A stretch of 64,000 bases of DNA from Nostocoides sp. (GTDB taxonomy: Bacteria > Actinomycetota > Actinomycetes > Actinomycetales > Dermatophilaceae). The translations under genes and the position numbers were made by a program. Where the stretch lies: assembly GCA_016716625.1 (NCBI GenBank), contig JADJVJ010000001.1:1775548-1839547 (forward strand), read 5' to 3'. A model generated the notes under the pieces. It saw only the letters and a program-made list of their open reading frames with translations, was not told where the DNA came from and did not search any database. Each line of letters opens with the position of its first letter. Position 1 is the first letter of the stretch. Below, piece by piece: positions 24,270-35,240 of this stretch.

Positions 24270-26831
24270 ATGGCCGACCATCCGCTCACCGAGCGTGCCC
24301 TCCGCAGCGGGACACCCGACTCCGATGAGCTGTATGCCGCGTTCGTCACCTGGGCCGACGAGCAGGGCCTGAGCCTCTACCCCCACCAGGACGAGGCGGT
24401 CATCGAGATTGTCAGCGGACGGCATACGGTGCTTGCCACGCCCACGGGGTCCGGGAAGTCCCTCGTCGCGGTCGCCGCCCACTTTGCCGCGCTGTCGAGC
24501 GACCGCGTGAGTTTCTACACCGCACCCATCAAGGCCCTCGTCAACGAGAAGTTCTTCTCGTTGTGCGGAGTCTTCGGCGCGGACCAGGTCGGCCTGCTCA
24601 CCGGGGACGCCAGTGTGAACGCGGATGCGCCGATCATCTGCTGCACCGCCGAGGTTCTCGCCAACATCGCTCTGCGCGAAGGCAGTTCGGCGGACGTGGG
24701 TCTCGTCGTCATGGATGAGTTCCACTATTATGCCGACCCGCAGCGGGGCTGGGCCTGGCAGGTGCCGCTGCTGGAACTCACGCATGCGCAGTTCCTGCTC
24801 ATGAGCGCCACCCTCGGGGACGTGGGCGTCATCACCGCGGACCTCACCCGCCGCACCGGCCGCGAGGTGGCCGAGGTGACCAGCGCGACCCGCCCGATCC
24901 CGCTCAGCTACACCTGGGCGCTCACTCCCCTGGCCGAGACGATCGAGGAGATCGTCACGACGCACCGGGCGCCGGTGTATGTCGTCTTCCCGAGCCAGGC
25001 GCAGGCGGCCGAACAGGCCCGTGCCCTCCACGGGTCGAGCCTGCTCACCCCCGCAGAGCGGGCGGCGGTGGCGCAGCGGCTCGCGCCGGTGCGTTTCGCG
25101 GCCGGCTTCGGACGCACCCTCTCCGGGCTGCTGCGCAAGGGCATCGGGGTGCACCACGCGGGCATGCTGCCCCGCTACCGCCGCACCGTCGAGCAGCTCG
25201 CCCAGGCCGGGCTGCTCAAGGTCATCTGCGGCACGGACACCCTCGGCGTCGGGATCAACGTGCCGATCCGGACGGTCCTCTTCACCCGCCTGGTCAAGTT
25301 CGACGGCTCGCGGGAGCGCCTCTACAAGGCCCGGGAGTTCCACCAGATCGCCGGGCGCGCCGGGCGGGCCGGCTTTGACACCAGCGGCGAGGTCGTCGTC
25401 CAGGCACCCGAGCACATCATCGAGAACGCCCGTCGGCTCGCCAAGGCCGGTGACGACCCGGTCAAGATCAAGCGCGTCCAGCGGGTCAAGCCCGAGCCCG
25501 GGCAGATTGTGTGGTCTGAAGCGAGTTTCGACAAGCTCGTCGCAGCCGCCCCCGAGCCGCTCCAGTCGCGCATGAAGGTCGACAACGCGCTCATCGTCAA
25601 CGTCCTCGCCCGACCCGGCGATGCGGTGCGGGCCCTGTCCCGTCTGCTGCGCGATAACCACGAGTCGCTGGCGAGTCAGGCCCGCCTCGCCCGGCGCGCG
25701 ATCCGGCTCGGCCGCTCCCTCCTCGACTCCGGCGTCGTCGTCCGGTTGCCGGAACCCGACGCGGACGGGCGCACGCTCGCGCTCACTGTGGACCTCCCCG
25801 AGGACTTCGCCCTCAACCAGCCGCTCGCACACTTCGCCCTCGCCGCTCTCGACCTGCTCGACCCCGACTCCCCCAGCCACGCCCTCGACGTCGTCTCCAT
25901 CGTCGAGTCGGTCCTTGACGACCCGAAACCCGTTCTGCTGCAACAGCAGTGGGCTGCCCGGGGTGCAGCTGTCGCCGAGCTCAAAGCGGATGGGGTCGAC
26001 TACGAGGAGCGGATGGAGGTCCTCGACGATGTGACCTGGCCGCGACCCCTGGCCGAATTGCTCGGGGCGGCCTACGAGACTTACCGGCGGAGCCACCCGT
26101 GGCTGGACCCGGACGCACTCTCCCCCAAGTCGGTCGTGCGCGAGATGTGGGAACAGGGGATGTCCTTCACCGACCTCATCTCTCGCTACGGCCTGGCGCG
26201 CTCCGAGGGGGTCGTGCTCCGCTACCTTTCGGACGCCTACCGGACCCTGCGCCAGACCGTGCCCGCGGCTCATCACGACGACATACTCGACACCCTGCTG
26301 GACTGGCTCGGCGAGACCATCCGCCAGACCGACTCCTCGCTCCTCGACGAGTGGGAGGCCCTGACACACCCGGGAGCCGTCCCCAGCGGTCAGGACGTCG
26401 TCGAGGTCCGCCCGCCCAGGCCGCTTTCGGCCAACGAGCGCGCCCTGCGCACGATGATCCGACAGGCCATGTGGCGCCGCGTCGAGCTCGCCGCCCGCGA
26501 CGACATCGACGGCTTGTATGCCGTGGAGCGCGCCAGTGTCGACCTCACCGATCCGCCCCTCTCGGTCGTCATGGAGCGGGGCGGCTGGGATAAGGCGCTC
26601 GGTGCGTACTGGGAGGACCACGCTGAAATCGGGACCGACGCCGACGCCCGTGGCCCGCACCACCTCCACATTGCCCCCGATCCGGACCGCGGACGGGTGT
26701 GGCAGGTGCGCCAGACGCTCGCCGACCCGCGGCAGGACCACGACTGGGTCATCGAGGCCGAGGTCGACCTCGACGCCACCGATGCGGTCGGGGAGCTCGT
26801 GCTGCGCGCCACCGCTCTTCGCCGCCTGTGA
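24270..26831 (+). CDS. DEAD/DEAH-box helicase with DUF3516 C-terminal domain
   Basis: An 853-residue superfamily 2 helicase related to the Ski2-like group. Walker A is A-T-P-T-G-S-G-K-S near residue 60, the Walker B/DExH box is V-M-D-E-F-H, motif III is M-S-A-T-L-G, and motif VI is Q-I-A-G-R-A-G-R-A-G. After about residue 480 the C-terminal half matches the DUF3516 region found with this helicase in actinobacteria. Its RNA or DNA substrate is not established. The gene is monocistronic, ending one base before the convergent GNAT stop. Confidence 0.88.
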   Translation: MADHPLTERALRSGTPDSDELYAAFVTWADEQGLSLYPHQDEAVIEIVSGRHTVLATPTGSGKSLVAVAAHFAALSSDRVSFYTAPIKALVNEKFFSLCGVFGADQVGLLTGDASVNADAPIICCTAEVLANIALREGSSADVGLVVMDEFHYYADPQRGWAWQVPLLELTHAQFLLMSATLGDVGVITADLTRRTGREVAEVTSATRPIPLSYTWALTPLAETIEEIVTTHRAPVYVVFPSQAQAAEQARALHGSSLLTPAERAAVAQRLAPVRFAAGFGRTLSGLLRKGIGVHHAGMLPRYRRTVEQLAQAGLLKVICGTDTLGVGINVPIRTVLFTRLVKFDGSRERLYKAREFHQIAGRAGRAGFDTSGEVVVQAPEHIIENARRLAKAGDDPVKIKRVQRVKPEPGQIVWSEASFDKLVAAAPEPLQSRMKVDNALIVNVLARPGDAVRALSRLLRDNHESLASQARLARRAIRLGRSLLDSGVVVRLPEPDADGRTLALTVDLPEDFALNQPLAHFALAALDLLDPDSPSHALDVVSIVESVLDDPKPVLLQQQWAARGAAVAELKADGVDYEERMEVLDDVTWPRPLAELLGAAYETYRRSHPWLDPDALSPKSVVREMWEQGMSFTDLISRYGLARSEGVVLRYLSDAYRTLRQTVPAAHHDDILDTLLDWLGETIRQTDSSLLDEWEALTHPGAVPSGQDVVEVRPPRPLSANERALRTMIRQAMWRRVELAARDDIDGLYAVERASVDLTDPPLSVVMERGGWDKALGAYWEDHAEIGTDADARGPHHLHIAPDPDRGRVWQVRQTLADPRQDHDWVIEAEVDLDATDAVGELVLRATALRRL

Positions 26832-26832
26832 C

Positions 26833-27861
26833 TCAGTCGAGTCGGCGGGCCATCCAGATGTCATCCCGATCATCGCCGGACGCCACCCGGACCCCACCCG
26901 GCAGCCGCCCCACTTCGGCGTACCCGCAGCGGCGGTAGAACTCCTCGGTGCCGGTCCCGCCGCGCACGCCGAGGTCGACGAGTTCTGCCCCCGATTGACG
27001 AGCGACCCGGTGCATGGCGGCCATGAGCAGGCGACCCAGGTTGCGTCCCCGACGGCTGGGTTCTGTCATCACCCGGTATGCCGTGCGCCGATGTGCGAGA
27101 AGGGGGTTCGTCGACGACACCCACCAGCCGAGTCCGAGGAGTCGATGATCCGCAGCGGAACGGAGCGTCACCGCCACCGCCTCGCCTCGGCTCATCTGCT
27201 CCGCGTGCGCGTTCAGTGCGGCCTCGATCCGCTCGCGCGCAGCGTCGGGCACAAAGCCGACCGCACCACCCATCCGAGTGGTGACCTCCCAGAGGTCGAG
27301 CGCCTCTGTGCGCTCGCGCGCCGAGAAGCCCTCGGCGCCCACCGCCGCACTGCGCGGTGAAGCGAGCACGAGGGATGGAGGCTCCCCGGTCACGTCGTCG
27401 TGCTCCCCCACGCGCTCCAGGCCCGAGCTCTCTGCGGTGCGCACCGAGGGCGTGTTGTGGGGACGCACCAGCGCCCGCACCGGAGTGCCCGCGTGCCACT
27501 CCAGACCGTGGGCTACCCAGGACCGCGCGGCCTCGCGGGCAAGTCCCTGGCCATGGGACTCGACGGAGAACCGGTAGGCGAGGTTCAGTTCGCCCCCATC
27601 CTGCGGCCGTAGCCCGCCCACGCCAAGCGGACTCCCGGAATCGGCATCCTGCGCCACGTGGTAGCCGAAGCCTTGCTCTGCCCAGGTCGCCAGCACGCCG
27701 TCGAACCAGGCCGAGGCGACCTCGTCGCTCTCGGCCATCGCCCAGGGCGCGTGTGTGTACAGTGCCGGGTCGCGGTGCAACCGCACCCAGAACGCCCGAT
27801 CCTCCTCCGTCGGCCGGCGCAGCACGAGGCGTTCGGTGCGCAGGGTATCCGGTCCGATCAC
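26833..27861 (-). CDS. Tandem GNAT N-acetyltransferase
   Basis: A 342-residue protein with two GNAT domains. The first (about 1-165) begins L-R-T-E-R-L-V-L-R-R-P and has the acetyl-CoA loop H-G-Q-G-L-A-R-E-A. The second (about 190-342) has S-R-R-G-R-N-L-G-R-L-L-M-A, a second acetyl-CoA pyrophosphate loop, and F-Y-R-R-C-G-Y-A-E-V-G at its end. Substrate unknown; duplicated GNAT proteins in actinobacteria act on aminoglycosides, mycothiol precursors or protein N-termini. The GTG start at 27861 directly abuts the stop of the preceding gene, so the two are probably translated together. Confidence 0.83.
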   Translation of the reverse strand: MIGPDTLRTERLVLRRPTEEDRAFWVRLHRDPALYTHAPWAMAESDEVASAWFDGVLATWAEQGFGYHVAQDADSGSPLGVGGLRPQDGGELNLAYRFSVESHGQGLAREAARSWVAHGLEWHAGTPVRALVRPHNTPSVRTAESSGLERVGEHDDVTGEPPSLVLASPRSAAVGAEGFSARERTEALDLWEVTTRMGGAVGFVPDAARERIEAALNAHAEQMSRGEAVAVTLRSAADHRLLGLGWWVSSTNPLLAHRRTAYRVMTEPSRRGRNLGRLLMAAMHRVARQSGAELVDLGVRGGTGTEEFYRRCGYAEVGRLPGGVRVASGDDRDDIWMARRLD

Positions 27862-28790
27862 TTACGTCTCGACCCAGAGACAGAACGGGTGCCCCTCGGG
27901 GTCGAGCATGACCCGGACATCCTCCTGCGGCTGGTACCCCGCCTCGCTCGCCCCGCACACCACCGCGTGCGCCACCGCAGCGCTCAGGTCGTCGGCCCGG
28001 ATTTCAAGGTGGATCTGCATGTGCTGATCGCCGGCGCCGGCGGGCCAGGTGACCCGCAGCTGCTCCGGCTCCTGTTGGATCGCCAGACTCCAGCCGTCGG
28101 TGTCGCGCAGCGCTACCCAGTCCGCACCCTCGGGGACCTCCGGGACGGGCAGGCCGAGCAGCTCGGCATAGAAGCGAGCCAGCCGCGGCAGGTCGCGGGC
28201 GCCGATCGTCACCGTGCTCACCTGGACTCCGGTGGCTCCCCGAGCCCGCCAGTCGCGCAGGCCCACGCCCCCGATCCGCCAAAACAGGTCGGGGTAGACG
28301 AAGCGACCTCGCATCCAGGGCGCGTAGGCGGCGAGCCGCACCCACTGGAACGCACGCTCTGGGATGGCGGTCGACGGCCGCTGGAGTCCGCGGTCCTCGG
28401 CTGGCTCGAAGCCGAGCCGGGAGTAGTAGCCGGGGTCTCCCTCGAGCACGACGGCCGGGGCGCCGGCCGCGTCGGCGGCCGCCACGGCATACCCGACGAG
28501 GGCGCCGCCGATGCCGCGGCCCTGGCGATCCGGGAGCACCGAGAGCGGGCTGAGAACGGGCACCGGCACGAGCGCGCGGACCGCGTCGATCCAGCCGTCG
28601 GTGAGTGCCACGTGCCCGACGATGCGACCGTCCTCCACGGCGACCCACCCCCGCGAGCCGTAGACCGGCTCGCTCGCCTGCAGCGCCACGAGGCGGGCGA
28701 CCTCGTCCCCTTCGTCGCCAAAGGCCAGGCGGGTGAGAGCCAACACCTCGCCCAGGTCGCCGGGCAGCTGTGCGCGGATCTCCATGGGAA

Positions 28791-28794
<4 letters not shown>
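27862..28794 (-). CDS. GNAT acetyltransferase fused to a VOC/glyoxalase domain
   Basis: A 310-residue fusion. Residues 1-165 form a GNAT domain of the YhbS type (L-S-V-L-P-D-R-Q-G-R-G-I-G-G-A-L acetyl-CoA loop, then G-Y-Y-S-R-L-G-F-E-P-A). Residues from about 190 form a VOC domain (V-S-T-V-T-I-G-A-R-D-L-P-R-L-A-R-F-Y, ending M-L-D-P-E-G-H-P-F-C-L-W). Domains like the second often bind drugs or act as lyases. The GTG start at 28794 overlaps the hflX stop as GTGA, indicating coupling; an ATG at 28785 is an alternative. Confidence 0.82.
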
Positions 28795-30257
<1,463 letters not shown>

Positions 30258-30333
30258 CGTGCTCTCAGTCTCGCAGGACACCCGCTGCGGTGAGAACTGA
30301 ATTGCGCCGGGGCGGGCACTAGCGTGGCCTGCG

Positions 30334-30939
30334 ATGACCGATCACTACTTCACCGCGCAGCCGGCGAGCGCCGACGAGCGCCGCCGACTTTCGGTTCGAC
30401 TCGCCGGGCGCCCGGTGTCGATCGAGGTTGCCCCGGGCGTGTTTTCCCCGCGCGGGCTCGACAAGGGCACCGCGATCCTCCTCGACGAGGTCCCCGCCCC
30501 ACCGCCCACCGGCTGCTTCCTCGACCTCGGCTGCGGCTGGGGACCAATCGCCCTCACCTTGGCGCTGCGCTCCCCGGCCGCCCGGATTTGGGCGGTCGAC
30601 GTCAACGAGCGGGCCCTCGACCTTGTCCGCCGGAATGCCGAACTCCTCGGCCTCGCCGCCGTGACCGCATCGACGCCCGAGGGAGAGGTGGCCGCGCTGA
30701 CCTTCGACCTCATCTGGTCCAACCCGCCGATCCGGGTCGGCAAGGACACCCTGCACACCCTGCTCCGAACCTGGCTGCCGCGGTTGGCACCTGGCGGCAC
30801 GGCATACCTGGTGGTGGCCAAGAACCTCGGGTCGGACTCCCTGCAACGGTGGATCGAGACCGACCTTCGTATGCCGTGTGACCGGCACGCGACGAGCAAG
30901 GGCTTCCGGGTGCTCGCGGTCAGCGGCCCGCGTCCCTGA
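30334..30939 (+). CDS. RsmC-like class I SAM methyltransferase
   Basis: A 201-residue methyltransferase. Motif I is L-D-L-G-C-G-W-G near residues 62-69, and the catalytic N-P-P-I-R near 130 is the N(D)PP(Y/F) motif of N-methylases acting on RNA or DNA amino groups. The arrangement matches the C-terminal half of RsmC (16S rRNA G1207 methyltransferase), so rRNA is the likely target, but the N-terminal half of RsmC is absent, as is normal in Gram-positives. The 3' end overlaps convergent dapF by 20 bases. Confidence 0.8.
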   Translation: MTDHYFTAQPASADERRRLSVRLAGRPVSIEVAPGVFSPRGLDKGTAILLDEVPAPPPTGCFLDLGCGWGPIALTLALRSPAARIWAVDVNERALDLVRRNAELLGLAAVTASTPEGEVAALTFDLIWSNPPIRVGKDTLHTLLRTWLPRLAPGGTAYLVVAKNLGSDSLQRWIETDLRMPCDRHATSKGFRVLAVSGPRP

Positions 30940-31807
30940 GCTCAGTCAGCGTGATCGTCCCGTCGGCGACGAGAACCGCCGGACCCGCGAGTTCCACCCG
31001 CCCCCCGGCCAGTGGGGTGACCCGCAGCTGACCGCCGGGGACGTCCACCCGCCAGGGCTGACCCGGCTCCACGTCCCCGCTCGCCCACAGGCTCGTCGCG
31101 AGCGCCGCGGCGCAGGCTCCGGTGCCGCACGAGCGGGTTTCCCCGACACCGCGTTCGAAAACCCGCATGGCGATGTGGCCTGGACCGAGTGGGCGGACGA
31201 ACTCGACATTGGTCCCCGCGGACGGGGCGGGGTTGACCAGCGGCGCCCGGGTGAGGTCCAGAGTGGCCACGTCAATCGCCGGCGGCAGCGCGGCAACGGT
31301 GTGCGGGTTGCCGAGGTCGACACTCACCGCGCTGAACGGTTCATGTCCGTCGATGTGGACGAGAGCGTCGTGCCCGGCCTCTCGGGCCAGCGCCTCCTGA
31401 GGGAAGGCCCATGGCCCCATGTCCACGGCCACGAGGTCCCCCTCGAAGCGCACCTGCTTGACTCCGGATCGGGTCGCGATGGCGAACTCCTCCCCGACCT
31501 CAAGGCCCTCTCGGCGAAGGTAGGCGGCGATGACGCGGACACCGTTGCCGCACATCTGGGAGATCGAGCCGTCGGCATTGCGATAGTCCATGAACCAGGC
31601 CGCCACCATGGACTGGGCCACGACGTCGGGCTCGCTGGCCAGGGCCGTCGGGACCACCCGGATCACTCCGTCCGCACCGATCCCCGCCCGACGTTCCGCG
31701 AGGAGTCGGACGTCCTCGGGGCCGAGCTCCATCACCCCGTGGAGGTCCGGCAGCAGGACGAAGTCGTTCTCGGTGCCGTGCCCCTTGGTGAAGGCGAGGT
31801 CAGTCAT
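30920..31807 (-). CDS. dapF: Diaminopimelate epimerase
   Basis: A 295-residue cofactor-independent epimerase making meso-DAP for lysine and peptidoglycan. The two catalytic cysteines are present in their signatures: M-C-G-N-G-V-R near residue 85 and S-C-G-T-G-A-C near 220. The N-terminal K-G-H-G-T-E-N-D-F is diagnostic. The start at 31807 (MTDLAFTKGH) is chosen over an in-frame start 18 bases upstream. It follows miaA by 4 bases in the def-miaA-dapF run. Confidence 0.95.
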   Translation of the reverse strand: MTDLAFTKGHGTENDFVLLPDLHGVMELGPEDVRLLAERRAGIGADGVIRVVPTALASEPDVVAQSMVAAWFMDYRNADGSISQMCGNGVRVIAAYLRREGLEVGEEFAIATRSGVKQVRFEGDLVAVDMGPWAFPQEALAREAGHDALVHIDGHEPFSAVSVDLGNPHTVAALPPAIDVATLDLTRAPLVNPAPSAGTNVEFVRPLGPGHIAMRVFERGVGETRSCGTGACAAALATSLWASGDVEPGQPWRVDVPGGQLRVTPLAGGRVELAGPAVLVADGTITLTELRDAGR

Positions 31808-31811
31808 GGGC

Positions 31812-32753
31812 TCATTGTCCCGCACCCGAACGCTGGAGGGCGTTGCGGACCCAGGTCAGGGCATCGCGCAGGCCGTCTTCACTCGCCGCGAACCAGGTGA
31901 TGCGGGGGTCCGGCCGGAACCATGAGCGCTGCCTGCGCGCGAGCCGCCGGGTAGCGATCTGAGTGGCCTGGACCGCGTCCCCAGTGGTCAGCTCGCCGTC
32001 GAGTTCGGCGAGCGCCTGGGCGTACCCGATGGCCTTGCTCGCGGTCCGGCCGGCCCGTAGCCCTCGGTGTTCGAGGAGCCGCACCTCGTCGAGCAGCCCG
32101 GCATCCCACATCGCCAGCACCCGCGCGTCGATGCGTTCGTCGATCACCTTTGCCGGGGCGTCTAGGCCGAGGACGAGGGTCGGGCCGATGAAGCGCCGAC
32201 TCGGCAAGGTCGCCGAGAACGGCTCTCCGGTGAGGTCGATGACCTCGAGCGCGCGGACGATCCGGCGGGTGTTCCCCGGTTCGATGGCGTCGGCGGCAAC
32301 CGGGTCCCGGTCCCGGAGCACGGCATACAGGGCCCCGGGTCCCTCGGCTCTCGCGCGCTCATCCCACCGGGCCCGAACCTCGGGGTCCATGGGTGGGATG
32401 CGCAGGTCGTCCAGGGCCGCCCGAACGTACAACCCCGAACCCCCGACCAGCACCGGAAGGCCACCTCGGCCCCGGATCGCGGCCACGTCGGCACGCGATT
32501 GCCGCTGGTAGGCGGCGACACTGGCCTCCTGCGTGACCTCGAGAACGTCGAGTTGGTGATGCCGTATGCCGCGGCGCTCCGGCTCCGAGAGTTTGGCGGT
32601 GCCGATGTCGAGGCCGCGGTAGAGCTGGAGGGCGTCTGCGTTGACGACCTCGCCGTGCAAGGCCTCGCAGATGCGGAGGGCGAGTTCGGACTTCCCGGTC
32701 GCCGTCGGTCCGACGACCGCGATGAGCGGGGCCGGCTCAGAGCTCGTCGTCAT
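31812..32753 (-). CDS. miaA: tRNA dimethylallyltransferase
   Basis: A 313-residue enzyme that adds dimethylallyl to A37 of tRNAs reading UNN codons, the substrate step before MiaB (gene at 35227-36756). It has the P-loop G-P-T-A-T-G-K-S near residues 15-22, the D-A-L-Q-L-Y-R-G-L-D-I-G-T-A-K segment, and L-V-G-G-S-G-L-Y-V-R-A, all family signatures. The start at 32753 lies inside the 3' end of def (17-base overlap). The long in-frame extension upstream is the def gene read in another frame. Confidence 0.95.
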   Translation of the reverse strand: MTTSSEPAPLIAVVGPTATGKSELALRICEALHGEVVNADALQLYRGLDIGTAKLSEPERRGIRHHQLDVLEVTQEASVAAYQRQSRADVAAIRGRGGLPVLVGGSGLYVRAALDDLRIPPMDPEVRARWDERARAEGPGALYAVLRDRDPVAADAIEPGNTRRIVRALEVIDLTGEPFSATLPSRRFIGPTLVLGLDAPAKVIDERIDARVLAMWDAGLLDEVRLLEHRGLRAGRTASKAIGYAQALAELDGELTTGDAVQATQIATRRLARRQRSWFRPDPRITWFAASEDGLRDALTWVRNALQRSGAGQ

Positions 32754-33336
32754 CGTCGACGTCGTCGTGGCCAAACGGGTCGCGGTCCACACCGGGCAGC
32801 CAGGTGCCTCCTGGCACCCCCCACCCCTGGGCGCGGATGGCCTTCTTGGCCTTGCGGGCCCAGCGTGAACCGAGCCGGTCGACATAGAGGAAGCCGTTGA
32901 GGTGGTCGTACTCGTGCTGGAGCATCCGGGCGAACCAACCGGTGGCCTCGAAGTGCACCTCCTTGCCGTCGAGGTCGAGGCCGGTGAGTTGGGCCCGCTC
33001 CCCACGGCGCAGCGGGAAGGACTCCCCCGGCACCGACAGGCAACCCTCGGCCTCATCGTGCGGGTCGGGTTCCCCATCCGGAGGGCGGGTCGAGGTGAGG
33101 TAGGGATTGAGGACGACGCCGCGGCCGGGGATGCCGTCCTCGTTACCGAGTTGCCAGGTAAAGATCCGCAGGCCGACCCCGATCTGCGGGGCGGCCAGGC
33201 CCACGCCGCGAGCGGCGTCCATGGTGTCGAACATGTCCGCCACTAAGGCGCGAATCGAGTCGTCGATGACCTCGACGGGGTCGGCCCGCCGATGGAGGAC
33301 GGGCTCACCTACGATGACGACGGGGCGGACCGGCAT
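32737..33336 (-). CDS. def: Peptide deformylase
   Basis: A 199-residue metalloenzyme removing the N-formyl group from nascent proteins. All three motifs are present: G-V-G-L-A-A-P-Q-I-G (I), E-G-C-L-S-V-P (II, with the metal-binding Cys) and Q-H-E-Y-D-H-L (III, HEXXH). The acidic Asp-rich tail is unusual but overlaps the miaA start. The ATG at 33336 lies inside a GTATGCCG motif. First gene of the def-miaA-dapF run. Confidence 0.95.
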   Translation of the reverse strand: MPVRPVVIVGEPVLHRRADPVEVIDDSIRALVADMFDTMDAARGVGLAAPQIGVGLRIFTWQLGNEDGIPGRGVVLNPYLTSTRPPDGEPDPHDEAEGCLSVPGESFPLRRGERAQLTGLDLDGKEVHFEATGWFARMLQHEYDHLNGFLYVDRLGSRWARKAKKAIRAQGWGVPGGTWLPGVDRDPFGHDDVDDDDEL

Positions 33337-33442
33337 ACCCCTTAGTGTCCCATCCCGCGGGGTGGCGGGGTGGCCTCCGGTGGGTAAGGATGGTTCCGAG
33401 GCGGCTCCTCCGGTGCCGCCCGGACGAAAGGGATAACCCGAG

Positions 33443-33631
33443 ATGGGTGTGTTCGACAGCATGAAGGAGAAGGTCGAGGAACTCCTCGGCCAGAACCCCG
33501 ACAAGGTGGAGGAACTCTCGGACGCAGGGATCGAGAAGGCTGGCGACGCGGTCGACCAGGCGACCGGAGGCAAGTTCTCCGATCAGGTGGACCAGGGCGA
33601 GAACATGCTCGACGAGAAGATCGGCGAGTAG
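33443..33631 (+). CDS. Small acidic antitoxin-like protein (MT0933/Rv0909 type)
   Basis: A 62-residue acidic helical protein, M-G-V-F-D-S-M-K-E-K-V-E-E-L then repeated D-Q-V-D-Q-G-E. It resembles the Rv0909/MT0933 antitoxin family of small actinobacterial proteins with a short amphipathic start. No toxin gene is adjacent, so a role as an orphan or solitary protein is possible. It is followed by the hairpin at 33664-33694. Confidence 0.72.
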   Translation: MGVFDSMKEKVEELLGQNPDKVEELSDAGIEKAGDAVDQATGGKFSDQVDQGENMLDEKIGE

Positions 33632-33663
33632 TCCGCAACTCCCTCGGCGCTTCGCGCTGCGCG

Positions 33664-33694
33664 ATGTCCCGGGAACGGCCCGTTCCCGGGACAT
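33664..33694. terminator. Stem-loop terminator after the antitoxin-like gene
   Basis: A perfect 14-bp inverted repeat (arms 33664-33677 and 33681-33694, loop GCC) 33 bases after the stop of the small antitoxin-like gene, followed by TGTCGCTTT. It should end that transcript before the DUF3352 gene at 33753. Confidence 0.8.
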
Positions 33695-33752
33695 TGTCGC
33701 TTTAGGATGACGGTATCGGGCCGGGTGGACGGCCCCCGCACTGGAGGACAGC

Positions 33753-35240
33753 ATGACCCAAGCCCCGCTCCCGAGCCTGCCCGATCCTTGGGCTGTCCCC
33801 GGTGAGGTGCCGGTCATTGAAGCCGCCCAGCCGCCGCGAGAGCGCCGACGGGGACTCGTCGTCGCGGGCAGCGTGGCCGCACTCGGCGTCATCGGCGGGT
33901 TGGCCTGGGCGGGGTCCAACTGGCTCAGCGGCGGCGGCGGGCCGAAGCCGTCTGAAGCCCTGCCGGCAAACACCATCGCGTATGCCGCCGCAGATCTCGA
34001 TCCCTCGGGGAGCCAGAAGATCGACGCGATCCGCTTCGTCATGAAGCTCCCTCGGGGCAACTCTCCGGCGCCGGACGTCACCGAGTCCTCCGACTTGCGC
34101 CGCATGCTCTTCGAGGACATACAGTCCGAGGGTGCGTGGACTGGGCTTGACTACGCCACCGACGTCGAGCCGTGGCTCGGCACCCGGTTCGGTGTCGCGC
34201 TGCTCCCGGGCGAGGGTGGGAAGGAACCGACCCAGCTCTTCGTGCTGCCGGTCAAGGACGGCGCCGCAGCCCGGGCGGGCCTGGCCAAGCTGGACAAGAG
34301 CACCGGAGCCTGCGAGGTTGGCACCGACTTCGCCCTGTGCTCCTCGACGTCCGAGGCCGCCGCCGCCGCGGCCGCCGCGGCGAAGACCTCGACCCTGGAG
34401 AGCCAGGCGAGCTTCTCCGGCATGCTGGATCGGGTCGGGCGCAACGGTGTCGCCGAGTTCTGGGCGGATGCGGCGGCCTTCAGCACAGCTTTGCCCTCCG
34501 CGCTGGGTGGGTCCACCGCGGGGCTGACAACCTCCGGGCTGGCCAGCAGCGGGCAGTTCGCCGGAGTCCTGAGGTTCAATGGCCCGCGGCTTGAGCTGGT
34601 CGGCCGAGCCGAGAACTCCGACACCCCCTTTGTCGGCACCGGCGCGACGTCCATCACGAAGCTGCCCGCGGACACCGTGGCCGCCTTCGCCCTCGCGCAC
34701 GGCGGGGAACAGTTCAAGGCCAGCTGGGCCTCTGTGGAAAAGCAGCTCGCGGCCCTCGACGAGAATGCGGCCTCGAGCGCCGAAGAAGCCCTCGGCATGT
34801 CGATCGGTGATGCCGTGGCCGCCGTCCTCGGTACCGACTTTGTGCTCGCCTTCGGCGGCTCAGGGTCCGAGGGAGGCCTGCCCTTGGTGGCCCTGCGTAC
34901 CGATGGAGCCAAGGACACGATCAGTTCGTTGCTGTCCACCCTCGGTGAGACCTCACCGATGACCCAGCAGACCGTCGGCGAGCGTGAGGTCATCGCAACG
35001 GACGCGACCTACGCCGAGAAGATCGGCACCGGGAGCGGCCTAGGGTCCGAAAGTGCCTTCACTGACGCTGTCGTCGACGCCGACAAGGCCAGGATCGCCG
35101 CCTTCATCCGCTTCGACAAGATCGCCGCTCAGTTGCCAGCCGCCGATCGTGAAGAACTCGCCGGACTCGGCGTCCTCGGCCTGTCGGTCACCGGCGAGGG
35201 GACCACCGCTGAGTTCACCCTTCGGCTCACGACGACGTAG
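33753..35240 (+). CDS. DUF3352 membrane-anchored protein
   Basis: A 495-residue protein with one N-terminal membrane helix (about residues 34-54) and a large extracytoplasmic part matching DUF3352, whose function is unknown. Notable stretches are L-P-A-N-T-I-A-Y-A-A-A-D-L-D-P near residue 72, P-W-L-G-T-R-F-G-V-A, a run of nine alanines near residue 205, and L-P-A-D-T-V-A-A-F-A. A GGAGG lies six bases before the ATG at 33753. The 3' end overlaps convergent miaB by 14 bases. Confidence 0.8.
   Translation: MTQAPLPSLPDPWAVPGEVPVIEAAQPPRERRRGLVVAGSVAALGVIGGLAWAGSNWLSGGGGPKPSEALPANTIAYAAADLDPSGSQKIDAIRFVMKLPRGNSPAPDVTESSDLRRMLFEDIQSEGAWTGLDYATDVEPWLGTRFGVALLPGEGGKEPTQLFVLPVKDGAAARAGLAKLDKSTGACEVGTDFALCSSTSEAAAAAAAAAKTSTLESQASFSGMLDRVGRNGVAEFWADAAAFSTALPSALGGSTAGLTTSGLASSGQFAGVLRFNGPRLELVGRAENSDTPFVGTGATSITKLPADTVAAFALAHGGEQFKASWASVEKQLAALDENAASSAEEALGMSIGDAVAAVLGTDFVLAFGGSGSEGGLPLVALRTDGAKDTISSLLSTLGETSPMTQQTVGEREVIATDATYAEKIGTGSGLGSESAFTDAVVDADKARIAAFIRFDKIAAQLPAADREELAGLGVLGLSVTGEGTTAEFTLRLTTT

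Noticed and set aside
24207..26897. 896-residue minus-strand reading frame
   Set aside because: Antisense of the DUF3516 helicase, whose motifs are complete on the plus strand.
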